A program made the position numbers and the translations under genes. From Shewanella sp. TC10 (GTDB taxonomy: Bacteria > Pseudomonadota > Gammaproteobacteria > Enterobacterales > Shewanellaceae), in the NCBI RefSeq assembly GCF_009663145.1, contig NZ_VKHR01000004.1, forward strand, positions 166 through 64,165: a DNA stretch of 64,000 nucleotides. The letters run 5' to 3'. The notes beneath the pieces are model-generated. The model saw only the letters and a list, made by a program, of their open reading frames with translations. It made no database searches and was not told the origin of the DNA. Of this stretch, positions 17,887 to 26,590 are shown piece by piece (the stretch's first letter is position 1; each line of letters starts with the position of its first letter).

Positions 17887-20253
17887 ATGAAAAAACCTCA
17901 TTTACAACTCATAACTAAAGCTGCTCAGTTGATTGCTGCAATTGTGTCGTTAGCTATCACATTATCAACTCAAGCTGCGATTACAGTAAACCACCCGACC
18001 TTGGTGATTAATCTACAAGACGTCATTGATATGCGCGCGGCGATAAAAACACCAGGTGCATTTCAACAAGCGTTTAATAGCAAGAAGTCACACGTTGAAA
18101 GCTATATTGCTCACGCCATTACTGTCCCTGTACCCGCTGACAGCGGCGGTGGCTATACTCATGAGCGCCATAAGAAAAACTACCAACAAATGTATGATGC
18201 GGGCATCTTATTCCAGCTCACTCAAGACCCTAAATACGCTCTATTTGTTCGAGATATGCTATTTAAATATGCCGAGCTTTATCCTCAATTACCTCGCCAT
18301 CCCAAGCGTAAAAATAGCAATGAAGGTAAACTTTTTTGGCAAGGCTTAAATGAAGCAATGTGGCTGGTTTATACCATTCAAGCCTATGACTTTATTATTG
18401 AGTCACTGACAGAAAGTGAACGACAAAAAATTGAAACTGGTGTTCTGTTACCTATAGCTGACTTTCTGTCTTTTCAGTCACCTAAAACCTTTAATAAAGT
18501 CCATAACCATGGTACTTGGGCTACGGCTGCAGTAGGAATGACTGGTTTTGTTTTGGATAAACCTGAGCTGGTTGAAATAGCATTATTAGATTTAGACAAA
18601 GCAGGAAAAGGTGGATTCCTTAAACAGTTAGACGAGTTGTTTTCGCCGGACGGCTATTACAATGAAGGTCCATACTATCAACGTTTTGCACTACTCCCTT
18701 TTGTCACGTTTGCTAAAGCCATTGAGCAAAATCAACCACAGCGAAACATCTTTAATTACCGTAATGATATTCTGTTAAAAGCGATTTATAGCACGATTGA
18801 ATTAAGCTACAACGGTTTATTTTTCCCGATAAATGATGCCATTAAAAGCAAAGGCATCGACACCATGGAATTGGTTATCGCTGTTAGCATTGCTTATGGG
18901 CTTAATACTGATGCTATTAATGATAAAAGCGGGCTCATCGATATCGCCAAGCAACAAAACCGAATTTTACTCACTGGGGATGGGCTCAAACTTGCACAGG
19001 CAATTGATGCTGAAACTGAATCAACACAGTCTCATTACCCTTTTACATCTAGAAAGTTTCATGATGGTAAAAATGGTGATGAAGGCGCATTAATTGTCAT
19101 GCGCCAACAGGTTAATCAAGCTGAACCTAGCCAAGCACTGGTATTTAAAGCTACAGCACAGGGATTAGGTCATGGTCATTTCGACAAATTAAATTGGCAG
19201 TTTTACGATGCAGGAGCAGAGATTGTCTCAGATTATGGCGCTGCACGATTCCTAAATATCGAAGCTAAATCTGGCGGTGGTTATTTACCAGAGAATAAAA
19301 CTTGGGCTAAACAAACCATTGCCCACAATACCCTAGTGGTCGATGAGACAAGCCACTTTGATGGCAATACCAGAGAAGGCAATAAGCACCATCCACAGGT
19401 AAATTTTTATCATAGTGACTCACAAGCAACCTTAGCTTCAGCAAGCATAGATACCGCTTATGATGATGTAAGCTTTACCCGAACGATAGCACTCATTTCA
19501 GTGAATGCTCATGGTATCGAATACCCGCTGGTGTTTGATGTCTTGGATGTCGATAGCGTTAATCAGCACCAATATGATCTCCCAGTTCATTATCAAGGCC
19601 AGTTTATTGATGCAAACTTTCCGCGTCAGTCGTTTACTAACCAGCTTAAGCCATTAGGTGAAAATGCTGGTTATCAACACTTATGGCTAAAAGCGACCTC
19701 TCAACCTTTTGCGACTGAAACCCCTTCCCGAGTTGATAGTGATTTAGCTAAGAATATGTTGACTGATAACGCTTTAGCAAAAGTGACTTGGTTGAATGAC
19801 AACGGCCACTTCTATACCCATAGCAGTATCAATGACGGTTCGACCCAAGTCCTATTCACCCAACTTGGCGCTAATGATCCCAATAATAATCTTCGCAACG
19901 AAAAAAGCTTTATTCAAAGGGTAAATAACCGCGCACAACACAGATTTATCAGCGTGTTAGAACCTCACGGCGAATACAACCCTGCAGCAGAGTACACCTT
20001 AAATGCCACCAGCAGATTGCAATCATTAACCTATGATCGCCAGGACGACATCAGTGTCATTGGTTTTAGTTTAACAACCCAAACCGATGCAGCGCAGCAA
20101 TTCGTATTGGCCGTGTCTCATAAACAGGCTGACGATAATTTGAAAAACAACAAACAAAAATCAAACAACCATTCCATAACTAATAGCTTTTCTTACCTCA
20201 GCAAGCCATACAGCTTCAGCGGAAGATACCTGTTATTAACCATTACGCAGTAG
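17887..20253 (+). CDS. Oligoalginate lyase, polysaccharide lyase family 17
   Basis: Degrades alginate oligomers from the end to monomeric unsaturated uronate (DEH). A signal peptide (cleavage near TQA-AITV, about residue 30) precedes an alpha/alpha-toroid alginate-lyase domain (about 50-380) and a heparinase II/III-like beta-sheet domain (about 390-740). Candidate catalytic residues are N207 and H208 in VHNHGTW and Y264 in NEGPYYQRF. As I recall, their spacing matches N201/H202/Y258 of Alg17c. The second-domain stretch GLGHGHFDKLNWQFYDAG contains the conserved His. It starts two bases after the PL6 stop, so translation is probably coupled. It would finish what PL6 begins. Confidence 0.92.
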   Translation: MKKPHLQLITKAAQLIAAIVSLAITLSTQAAITVNHPTLVINLQDVIDMRAAIKTPGAFQQAFNSKKSHVESYIAHAITVPVPADSGGGYTHERHKKNYQQMYDAGILFQLTQDPKYALFVRDMLFKYAELYPQLPRHPKRKNSNEGKLFWQGLNEAMWLVYTIQAYDFIIESLTESERQKIETGVLLPIADFLSFQSPKTFNKVHNHGTWATAAVGMTGFVLDKPELVEIALLDLDKAGKGGFLKQLDELFSPDGYYNEGPYYQRFALLPFVTFAKAIEQNQPQRNIFNYRNDILLKAIYSTIELSYNGLFFPINDAIKSKGIDTMELVIAVSIAYGLNTDAINDKSGLIDIAKQQNRILLTGDGLKLAQAIDAETESTQSHYPFTSRKFHDGKNGDEGALIVMRQQVNQAEPSQALVFKATAQGLGHGHFDKLNWQFYDAGAEIVSDYGAARFLNIEAKSGGGYLPENKTWAKQTIAHNTLVVDETSHFDGNTREGNKHHPQVNFYHSDSQATLASASIDTAYDDVSFTRTIALISVNAHGIEYPLVFDVLDVDSVNQHQYDLPVHYQGQFIDANFPRQSFTNQLKPLGENAGYQHLWLKATSQPFATETPSRVDSDLAKNMLTDNALAKVTWLNDNGHFYTHSSINDGSTQVLFTQLGANDPNNNLRNEKSFIQRVNNRAQHRFISVLEPHGEYNPAAEYTLNATSRLQSLTYDRQDDISVIGFSLTTQTDAAQQFVLAVSHKQADDNLKNNKQKSNNHSITNSFSYLSKPYSFSGRYLLLTITQ

Positions 20254-20262
20254 GAGTTAACT

Positions 20263-20610
20263 ATGAAACAAAGTGCACATTTTTCATTTGGAAATGAAAC
20301 GGAAATCGAAGATATAGGTGGCGGCCTAAAGCGACAAATGCTTGGGTTTAATGAAGAGTTAATGGCCGTAAAAATTTGGTTTGAGAAGGGAGCAATTGGT
20401 TATAACCATGCCCACAGACACTCTCAAGTGACTTACGTTGTGGAAGGCGAGTTTCACTTTAATATTGCCGGCGTGACTAAAATTTTAAGAGCTGGTGATA
20501 GCTGTTTAATCCCGCCTCATGCCGACCATGGCGCAACATGCCCAACTGGCGGTATTTTGATTGATACCTTCAGCCCTGCACGAGAAGATTTTATTGAGGG
20601 ATTAACATGA
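20263..20610 (+). CDS. kdgF: KdgF-like cupin, uronate ring-opening protein
   Basis: A 115-residue single-domain cupin. KdgF proteins speed the conversion of cyclic unsaturated uronates, released by pectin or alginate lyases, to the linear ketone form used by downstream enzymes. The metal-binding cupin motifs are visible: HAHRHSQVTYVVEGEFHF (H49, H51, Q55 as candidate ligands) and PPHADHG (H86/H89). Length matches known KdgF proteins and there is no signal peptide, so it acts in the cytoplasm after monomer uptake. It lies nine bases after the PL17 stop and overlaps the transporter start by four bases, consistent with one operon. Confidence 0.88.
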   Translation: MKQSAHFSFGNETEIEDIGGGLKRQMLGFNEELMAVKIWFEKGAIGYNHAHRHSQVTYVVEGEFHFNIAGVTKILRAGDSCLIPPHADHGATCPTGGILIDTFSPAREDFIEGLT

Positions 20611-21908
20611 AAATAAACAATCTTCGATGGTGGGTCATCCTGCTTATCGCTTTAGCGACCGTTATTAACTATATCGATCGCTCTGCGCTAAGTGTGCTTT
20701 GGCCTGACATCGTTGAAGATATATTCCCTAATGAAACGGCTTTAGAGCGCAAACAGATATATGCAAATATTTCGATTGTTTTCATATTATCTTATGCTTT
20801 TGGTCAGGCCATATTCGGTAAAATATTTGACTGGATTGGCACTCGCCTTGGCTTTGTTCTGTCAATTGGTGTTTGGTCTCTTGCGACTGCGGCTCATGCC
20901 TTTGCACAAGGCATGCTGAGTTTCAGTATCTTTAGAGCAATCTTAGGTGTCGCTGAGGCAGGAAACTGGCCAGGTGCTGCTAAAAGTAATGCTGATTGGT
21001 TTCCAACTAAAGAGCGTGCATTAGCCCAGGGAATATTTAATTCAGGCGCCGCCATTGGCGGGATTGTATCTATTCCACTTATCGCTTACATGACAGTTTA
21101 TTTTAGCTGGCAAATGGTGTTTGTAGTAATTGGTTTAGTCGGCCTGCTTTGGTTAATCCCTTGGATTATCTTGGTTAAAGCGCCACCTAAATCACATCCT
21201 TGGATTACTGAGGAAGAACGCCAATATATTTTAACGGGTCAAAAATGTACTAATACTGACGATGAATTTGATGTGGAAGAATACAACCCAACGACCACTA
21301 AACTGCTTTCTCATAAGCAAAGTTGGGGCGTTATTATTGCATCTGCTGCAATCGATCCTATTTGGTGGTTGTTTGTTTTCTGGATCCCTATCTACCTCAA
21401 TGAAGTATACGCAATGGATGTTAAGTCTATTGGCATATACGGCTGGGTACCTTATGTCGGCGCTATGCTTGGTGCATGGTTTGGTGGGCTATTGGCACAA
21501 AACAGATTAAAAGCCGGTTGGGATACTAACAAAACCCGAAAACTGACCATTACCTTAGGTTGCTTGATCATGCTGCCTGCATTGTTGTCCATGGCAAGTC
21601 CTGGTGGGCCAACAACTGCAGTAATGATTATGGCCGTCATCTTATTCGGCTTTCAAACTGCCATTGGTAATGTGCAAACACTGCCAAGTGATTTATTTGG
21701 TAAAAAAGCGGTTGGCACCTTAGCGGGAATTTCGGGAATGGCAGCCAAATTAGGGGCGTTAGGATTAACAGCGTTAGTCCCTTATTTAACGGCTGACGGT
21801 AATTACACTCCAGCATTTGTCATTGGTGCTTCTTTAGCAATTATTGCGATAGCTGCAGTGTGGATATTGATACCTAAAATTGAACCAGTTAGTCCAAAAG
21901 GTAAATAA
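20607..21908 (+). CDS. MFS transporter, hexuronate/DEH uptake (ACS family)
   Basis: A 433-residue major facilitator with about 12 membrane segments. The N-terminal NYIDRSALSVLWPDI and the GxxxDxxGTRLG-type loop after helix 2 place it with ExuT/anion:cation symporters, which carry hexuronates. Its ATGA overlap with kdgF and position at the operon end argue that it imports the unsaturated monouronate made in the periplasm by the PL17 enzyme. This matches DEH importers in other marine alginate degraders. Substrate assignment is inference from context. No DEH reductase, KDG kinase or KDPG aldolase gene follows. Confidence 0.85.
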   Translation: MKINNLRWWVILLIALATVINYIDRSALSVLWPDIVEDIFPNETALERKQIYANISIVFILSYAFGQAIFGKIFDWIGTRLGFVLSIGVWSLATAAHAFAQGMLSFSIFRAILGVAEAGNWPGAAKSNADWFPTKERALAQGIFNSGAAIGGIVSIPLIAYMTVYFSWQMVFVVIGLVGLLWLIPWIILVKAPPKSHPWITEEERQYILTGQKCTNTDDEFDVEEYNPTTTKLLSHKQSWGVIIASAAIDPIWWLFVFWIPIYLNEVYAMDVKSIGIYGWVPYVGAMLGAWFGGLLAQNRLKAGWDTNKTRKLTITLGCLIMLPALLSMASPGGPTTAVMIMAVILFGFQTAIGNVQTLPSDLFGKKAVGTLAGISGMAAKLGALGLTALVPYLTADGNYTPAFVIGASLAIIAIAAVWILIPKIEPVSPKGK

Positions 21909-21957
21909 AATAAACGATTTAGCAAGACATTATCTTTATCGTTAATCTTGATTATCG

Positions 21958-22007
21958 TGTCGATATATTCATTGAAAACTACTCATTGCTCAGTGGATAT
22001 ATCGACA
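21958..22007. repeat. Long imperfect inverted repeat
   Basis: The 18-base arms at 21958-21975 and 21990-22007 (starting TGTCGATATAT and ending ATATATCGACA) match at 16 of 18 positions around a 14-base loop. It lies just after the alginate operon and has no T tract of its own. Confidence 0.75.
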
Positions 22008-22041
22008 TCGGTGATCGATTTGATATTGATAATTTAAGCTG

Positions 22042-22067
22042 GGGCTGTACCCAAAGAGCCCTTTTTT
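22042..22067 (+). terminator. Rho-independent terminator of the alginate operon
   Basis: GGGCT (22042-22046) pairs with AGCCC (22057-22061) and is followed directly by six T. Confidence 0.65.
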
Positions 22068-22161
22068 ATTTTCATGAGGTCTATTTAACACATACTCAAC
22101 CCCTTCCGAGCCTGTGTTAAGTAGGCCAAGTGAGTTTCCTCACTTAGCTTTAACTTAAAGC

Positions 22162-23067
22162 TTAAATTTCATCTCTATGCTTTACCGCGACTTCGCTGCT
22201 AGTTATTGATTCAGATTCAACTTGAGCCGGGGGCGAAAACAGCACCGCAAACCTTTGTTTGAATGTAAGTCCTGTCTGTGTCACCTCTATAAACATATCT
22301 CGCCACTCAGCAAAGCTGACAATGAAAGGGTTAAAACTGTTAATCGGCTTAGTAATGCCGTAAACCACGGTTTCAGCTTCAGGCTCAAAAGTTGAAAATA
22401 ACTTATCCCAAATAATCAGCACACCGGCATAATTTTTATCAATATATTGCGGGTTTTGACCATGATGAACTCTGTGGTGAGATGGGGTATTAAAAATGAG
22501 CTCAAACGGGCCAAGTGATTTTATCGCTTGAGTGTGAACAAAAAATTGTAACCCTAGGTTAAGCAGCACAACAAACACCACCCAATTAGGGTCAAAGCCA
22601 ATGACGACTAAAGGAAGCCAAAATAACCACATCCCTGCTAGTGGGTACATTAGGCTTTGTCTAAACGCGGTACTGAAGTTCATGTTCTCAGAGCTATGGT
22701 GAACCACATGAGCAGCCCACATCCAACGGACTCTATGACTTGCACGATGGAACCAGTAATAAAAGAAATCCTGTAGCACCATTAGCACTATAAAACTCAG
22801 CACACCCATTTGGATATCAAATAGCTTCCAACCAAATACAGCAAGGTAAACTTTAGCTATCAATAAACCTGCAATAATATCAGTTAACTGGTGCATACCA
22901 GCTAAGCAGATATTACAAAATACTTCCGCCTTTTTATAACGTGCAGATATTGGAAGTTTTTGGCGTTTATCTCCTAAATACCATTCAAGAAAAATACAAA
23001 CGAAAAAAATTGGCGCTAAAGCCAATAACAGCATTTCAGGGTGATTGATGATTGAGTTCAAATCCAT
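22162..23067 (-). CDS. Sterol desaturase / fatty acid hydroxylase family protein
   Basis: A 301-residue integral membrane di-iron enzyme. The histidine clusters that bind the irons are all present: HRASH (about 106-110), HVVHHS (about 119-124) and HRVHHG (about 198-203). About four to five membrane segments surround them. Members hydroxylate or desaturate sterols, carotenoids or fatty-acid chains of membrane lipids; the substrate here is unknown. It lies 46 bases after the DUF2804 gene on the same strand, so the two may form an operon. Confidence 0.88.
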   Translation of the reverse strand: MDLNSIINHPEMLLLALAPIFFVCIFLEWYLGDKRQKLPISARYKKAEVFCNICLAGMHQLTDIIAGLLIAKVYLAVFGWKLFDIQMGVLSFIVLMVLQDFFYYWFHRASHRVRWMWAAHVVHHSSENMNFSTAFRQSLMYPLAGMWLFWLPLVVIGFDPNWVVFVVLLNLGLQFFVHTQAIKSLGPFELIFNTPSHHRVHHGQNPQYIDKNYAGVLIIWDKLFSTFEPEAETVVYGITKPINSFNPFIVSFAEWRDMFIEVTQTGLTFKQRFAVLFSPPAQVESESITSSEVAVKHRDEI

Positions 23068-23113
23068 TGAAAACCTAATATTATTTAAATTGTTTTATGC
23101 GGATAATTAATCG

Positions 23114-24139
23114 CTACCACTTTGCAAAATGATCTTCGGTTAAACCAAGCTGATTATGTAGTAAATGTTTGTGGCCATTATTATCAATAATATGGCCACT
23201 AAAATAACCTATGTACTGCCTAAAATTGCTTTTCAGAAAACCAAAATTGAGTTTTTCGCTGCGGCAATTAAGCGCCCTAAAAGTCAGATCGACTTGACCA
23301 CTACCAGCACTTATTTGCCAATAGTCATCACTTAAGTGACGATTAAAGTCGAACTTAACAGCTGGCAATAAGTGACGCTCCCCATTAATCCACAATACGT
23401 TTTCTGTTGCACCAGTTTCATTGACGCCAGCAGCTAAATTTAACCCTAACACTCCATCTTCCACTTGTGCATTAATAGAAGCCCAGCGCCAACTGGTTTC
23501 ACGGCGCATATAACCTGCAGAAAAATCATAACCGCCTAAAGCAAGGTTTAACGGCTGTGGCTCATCTTTAACCGTTAAACTGCCCGTCACTTTTAAACCA
23601 TTATGCTTTTGAGTATAAGTCCAACCGTTATAGCCTGTTGGAGTACATAAGCTCATCGGTAAACTTAATGGCAACGGGCACAATTGCAGTTCAGCATTAA
23701 TATCATCCGTTTTTATTTTTAGCTGCCATTGGGCATCTTTAATTGAAAACTCAATTCTACCTTGGCGATGTTTTATTCTTGCTTTACCGTGCTGAGGAGA
23801 GCCTGATACCGACATCCCCCAAGATAAGGGTTTTAACGCTTGAGTTTCGGTCAACTTATTCTTTGCAATATCATAAAGGTAACAAAAACTACTGCCTACA
23901 TAACGAATATCAGCAATGGCGACGCCAATAATGTATCTCGGGGTAGTAATATTGATAAATTGAAACTGTTTATAATCGAAATATTTAGCGAGCCAAGAGC
24001 ATGGCTTATCCATTTCGTTGAAGTAATTAAACTGTTTAACATCTAAGTCAGCAACAACACCGTCAAAGTGTCCATAAATAGGCTGGCCTTCTGAGTTCAT
24101 TAGCTTGTCTGGCGCAAGTTGCAAATGATCCAATGACAT
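23114..24139 (-). CDS. DUF2804 family protein
   Basis: The protein is about 340 residues long and has the features I associate with DUF2804, including GHFDGVVADLD near the N terminus, CTPTGYNGWTYTQKHNGLKVTGSL in the middle and the WRWASI stretch. It appears to be a soluble, beta-rich fold with no signal peptide. The family has no established function; its position before a membrane di-iron oxygenase hints at lipid handling. I choose the ATG at 24139, which has GGA seven bases upstream; an ATG at 24151 would add four residues. Confidence 0.75.
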   Translation of the reverse strand: MSLDHLQLAPDKLMNSEGQPIYGHFDGVVADLDVKQFNYFNEMDKPCSWLAKYFDYKQFQFINITTPRYIIGVAIADIRYVGSSFCYLYDIAKNKLTETQALKPLSWGMSVSGSPQHGKARIKHRQGRIEFSIKDAQWQLKIKTDDINAELQLCPLPLSLPMSLCTPTGYNGWTYTQKHNGLKVTGSLTVKDEPQPLNLALGGYDFSAGYMRRETSWRWASINAQVEDGVLGLNLAAGVNETGATENVLWINGERHLLPAVKFDFNRHLSDDYWQISAGSGQVDLTFRALNCRSEKLNFGFLKSNFRQYIGYFSGHIIDNNGHKHLLHNQLGLTEDHFAKW

Positions 24140-24442
24140 ACTGCATTCCATGATTTATCTAAATTAAAAACGTCTCAATTAAAGAGCAAAGCGACAGTAA
24201 GATACACCCAGCTCGATAATTTAATTATTTTTACGTCACTCTAACGTGAATAAATTATAAACATAAGTCAACGTTTACCTTTCTGCTCACCACCAATACT
24301 TTTGCACCCAAACTTTCTTTCATTGGTGCTAAATTTATTGATGTCCCTTACATTGACAATATCTAATAAACCGCTTTGTTTTGACTGGAATAGCGCTAAA
24401 AATCTGTTATTCTGAGCGCACCATTTTTTACTTTTTTTTACC

Positions 24443-25009
24443 ATGAAATCACTGTCATTACTCTTGTGCTCCGCATTATTTTTATCAGCTTGTGCTAGTC
24501 ATACTCCGACCCATATTGCACTTAACCCGAATGTGCCAAATGTCATCACTAAAATTGATCGTTATGACACCGTGGCGGTAAATACAATTGATGTCCGAAA
24601 AGCAAACTTCATCGTTCGATTTAATAATGGCGATGACGCTGCAAAATTAGTAAGTCCAAGCGAACCGATTAGACAGCAACTTGATGACGTATTTAAAAAG
24701 TCGATGAGTAAATCCGGATACCAAGTGGATCCTGCAGCCAGAAATACAGTTGAGTTCCAGTTAGATTACCTATTAACTGATGTCACCGAGTCAACGTTTG
24801 GATTCGAAGCAAAAACCGATTTAACCATCAATGTCATTGCTAAAAATCAAACCCAAGAATTCACTAAAATTTATAACGCAAAAGGCCTGTTAAAAGGACC
24901 TTTTAGCCCAGACTTTGCTACGTTAGAGCTTGATATGAATAAGCTAATTGATGAACTCACTACTAAAATCATTAATGATCCTGAGTTACATCAATTTTTA
25001 CAAAGCTAA
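24443..25009 (+). CDS. yajG: YajG family lipoprotein
   Basis: A 188-residue outer-membrane lipoprotein. The signal peptide ends in the lipobox LSAC with Cys16 as the acylation site, and a YajG-like domain follows. In E. coli yajG sits directly upstream of ampG. Here a cyclophilin and a small hypothetical gene lie between yajG and ampG, preserving the broader order. Molecular function is not established. Confidence 0.85.
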   Translation: MKSLSLLLCSALFLSACASHTPTHIALNPNVPNVITKIDRYDTVAVNTIDVRKANFIVRFNNGDDAAKLVSPSEPIRQQLDDVFKKSMSKSGYQVDPAARNTVEFQLDYLLTDVTESTFGFEAKTDLTINVIAKNQTQEFTKIYNAKGLLKGPFSPDFATLELDMNKLIDELTTKIINDPELHQFLQS

Positions 25010-25086
25010 CTCATAAGCAGAGTTAACCCAGCCAATGAGCTGAAATAGAAAGTTATCAACCTTATACAACAGATTAGGAAGACCTT

Positions 25087-25671
25087 ATGTTTAAGCGGAT
25101 TGTAGCCAGTGTATTTTTGTTTTCATCAATGATGGCAAATGCAGCCATCGATATTCAACCTAATACCCTTTACCCACAAGTCGAGTTTGATACGACTATG
25201 GGGAAAATTATTGTTGAATTAGACCGCACACGCGCACCACTCACTGTCGATAACTTTCTGACTTACGTTGTGAAAGGTGAATATGACAACACCATTTTTC
25301 ATCGAGTGATTGCTGATTTTGTTGTGCAAGGCGGCGGATTAACCACGCAACTAGAAGAACGTGAGTCAATGGAGCCTTTGTTTAATGAATCAGGTAATGG
25401 CTTATCTAACAGCATAGGTACTATCGCCATGGCGCGGGATAATGACCCGCACTCAGCAACTCGTCAGTTTTATTTTAATGTCGGTGACAACAAAAACCTC
25501 AACCCATCAAAACGTCGTTGGGGTTATGCCGTATTTGGTGAAGTGGTTGAAGGCATGGCTGTTTTAGAAGCAATATCATATGTGCCAACTCAGCATAATG
25601 ACCACCTCAATTGGCCTGATTTTCCTGTAAAAGAAATTCTATTAAATAAAGCAACTTTACTTTCTAAGTAG
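25087..25671 (+). CDS. Periplasmic cyclophilin-type peptidyl-prolyl isomerase
   Basis: Catalyses cis-trans isomerisation of Xaa-Pro bonds, probably to aid folding of exported proteins. A signal peptide (cleavage near ANA-AIDI, about residue 19) precedes a compact bacterial cyclophilin domain. That domain has the hallmarks FHRVIADFVVQGGG, with the catalytic Arg, and a GTIAMARDNDPHSATRQFYFNVGDN block. Length (194) resembles PpiA. It follows yajG by 77 bases on the same strand and may be cotranscribed. Confidence 0.9.
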   Translation: MFKRIVASVFLFSSMMANAAIDIQPNTLYPQVEFDTTMGKIIVELDRTRAPLTVDNFLTYVVKGEYDNTIFHRVIADFVVQGGGLTTQLEERESMEPLFNESGNGLSNSIGTIAMARDNDPHSATRQFYFNVGDNKNLNPSKRRWGYAVFGEVVEGMAVLEAISYVPTQHNDHLNWPDFPVKEILLNKATLLSK

Positions 25672-26131
25672 TTTTGCTTTCAAGTCTGTTTACTCCGGCT
25701 AAATTGAACAGATAGCGGCTTAGCCATAAGCCACTGACTAATTCAAAACTAGGTCAAAACTAGATAAATATAAATTAATTTTAAATGATGTTTTGATAGC
25801 CTTAAGTAAAAACGAATATAAAAGTGGAGTGAAATATTGATTTCATTCCACTTTTTTATAGCCGTTTATGGTACGACTTATTTCAAAACTAGATAAAGCC
25901 TCTGAAATTCCATTTACACTGTAAACTTGAGTCGTTATTCCACAATCCTGACTATACTTAAATTTACCTGTAAGCTGCGGTGCCTGTGTATAGTGCATTA
26001 GTGTTTAGAGCATTATTTATCGAGTTGTTAATCATCTGCAGCTTATAAACCTTGTCTTATTCGATAAATAATTTCGATTAGTTTTAATTCAGTCTTTAGT
26101 CAATGGAAAACAATAAAAAAGGATGTCATCA
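25672..26131. other. Intergenic stretch between the cyclophilin and hypothetical genes
   Basis: About 460 bases with no gene seen. It holds a terminator hairpin (25820-25857) and two occurrences of AAAACTAGATAAA, near 25757 and 25886, otherwise AT-rich sequence. Confidence 0.6.
25820..25857 (+). terminator. Rho-independent terminator of the yajG-cyclophilin unit
   Basis: A 16-base stem from AAAAGTGGAGTGAAAT to ATTTCATTCCACTTTT with one mismatched pair and an ATTG loop, followed by T residues. Confidence 0.8.
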
Positions 26132-26470
26132 ATGACCCCAAATGACTTTATAGAAACCAAGGCGCCTCAATTGGCCTATTATGGAAAAGCATTTTTAGAT
26201 AACCAATTGGAGCATAAAGAACTCAAGCTGTATATGTGGGATGTACTCGAGGAATGGCAAAGTATTAGTGTAGACACAAGTGATAACTCACCCTCTCCCA
26301 CAGACACAGAAAAAGTATTTTGGCATTTACTCCACTGTTTTGATGAATGGCCAGATATGGTTATTAGAGGTAATCAATACTTACGGCAACAAATTCATGA
26401 CTGCTGTGATTACATTAATATTGGTGGCGATATGCCCCATGGATGTATCGGTATTAGGCCCACAAGTTGA
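26132..26470 (+). CDS. Conserved hypothetical cytoplasmic protein
   Basis: A protein of about 112 residues, acidic and rich in Trp, His and Cys, with no signal peptide or membrane segment. I do not recognise the family. The ATG at 26132 is preferred because AAAGGA lies nine bases upstream; the ATG at 26123 overlaps that site. It lies between the cyclophilin and ampG genes on the same strand, 120 bases before ampG. Confidence 0.65.
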   Translation: MTPNDFIETKAPQLAYYGKAFLDNQLEHKELKLYMWDVLEEWQSISVDTSDNSPSPTDTEKVFWHLLHCFDEWPDMVIRGNQYLRQQIHDCCDYINIGGDMPHGCIGIRPTS

Positions 26471-26590
26471 CCAATATGTTCAATTACAATGCTTTTAATT
26501 AACAACCCTTTAAATTTCCAATCAGAATGGCTTGAACCAATCAGCTACGCAACATAAGCTAGAGCCATTCTCCTTCAATCAGTTGCCTCA

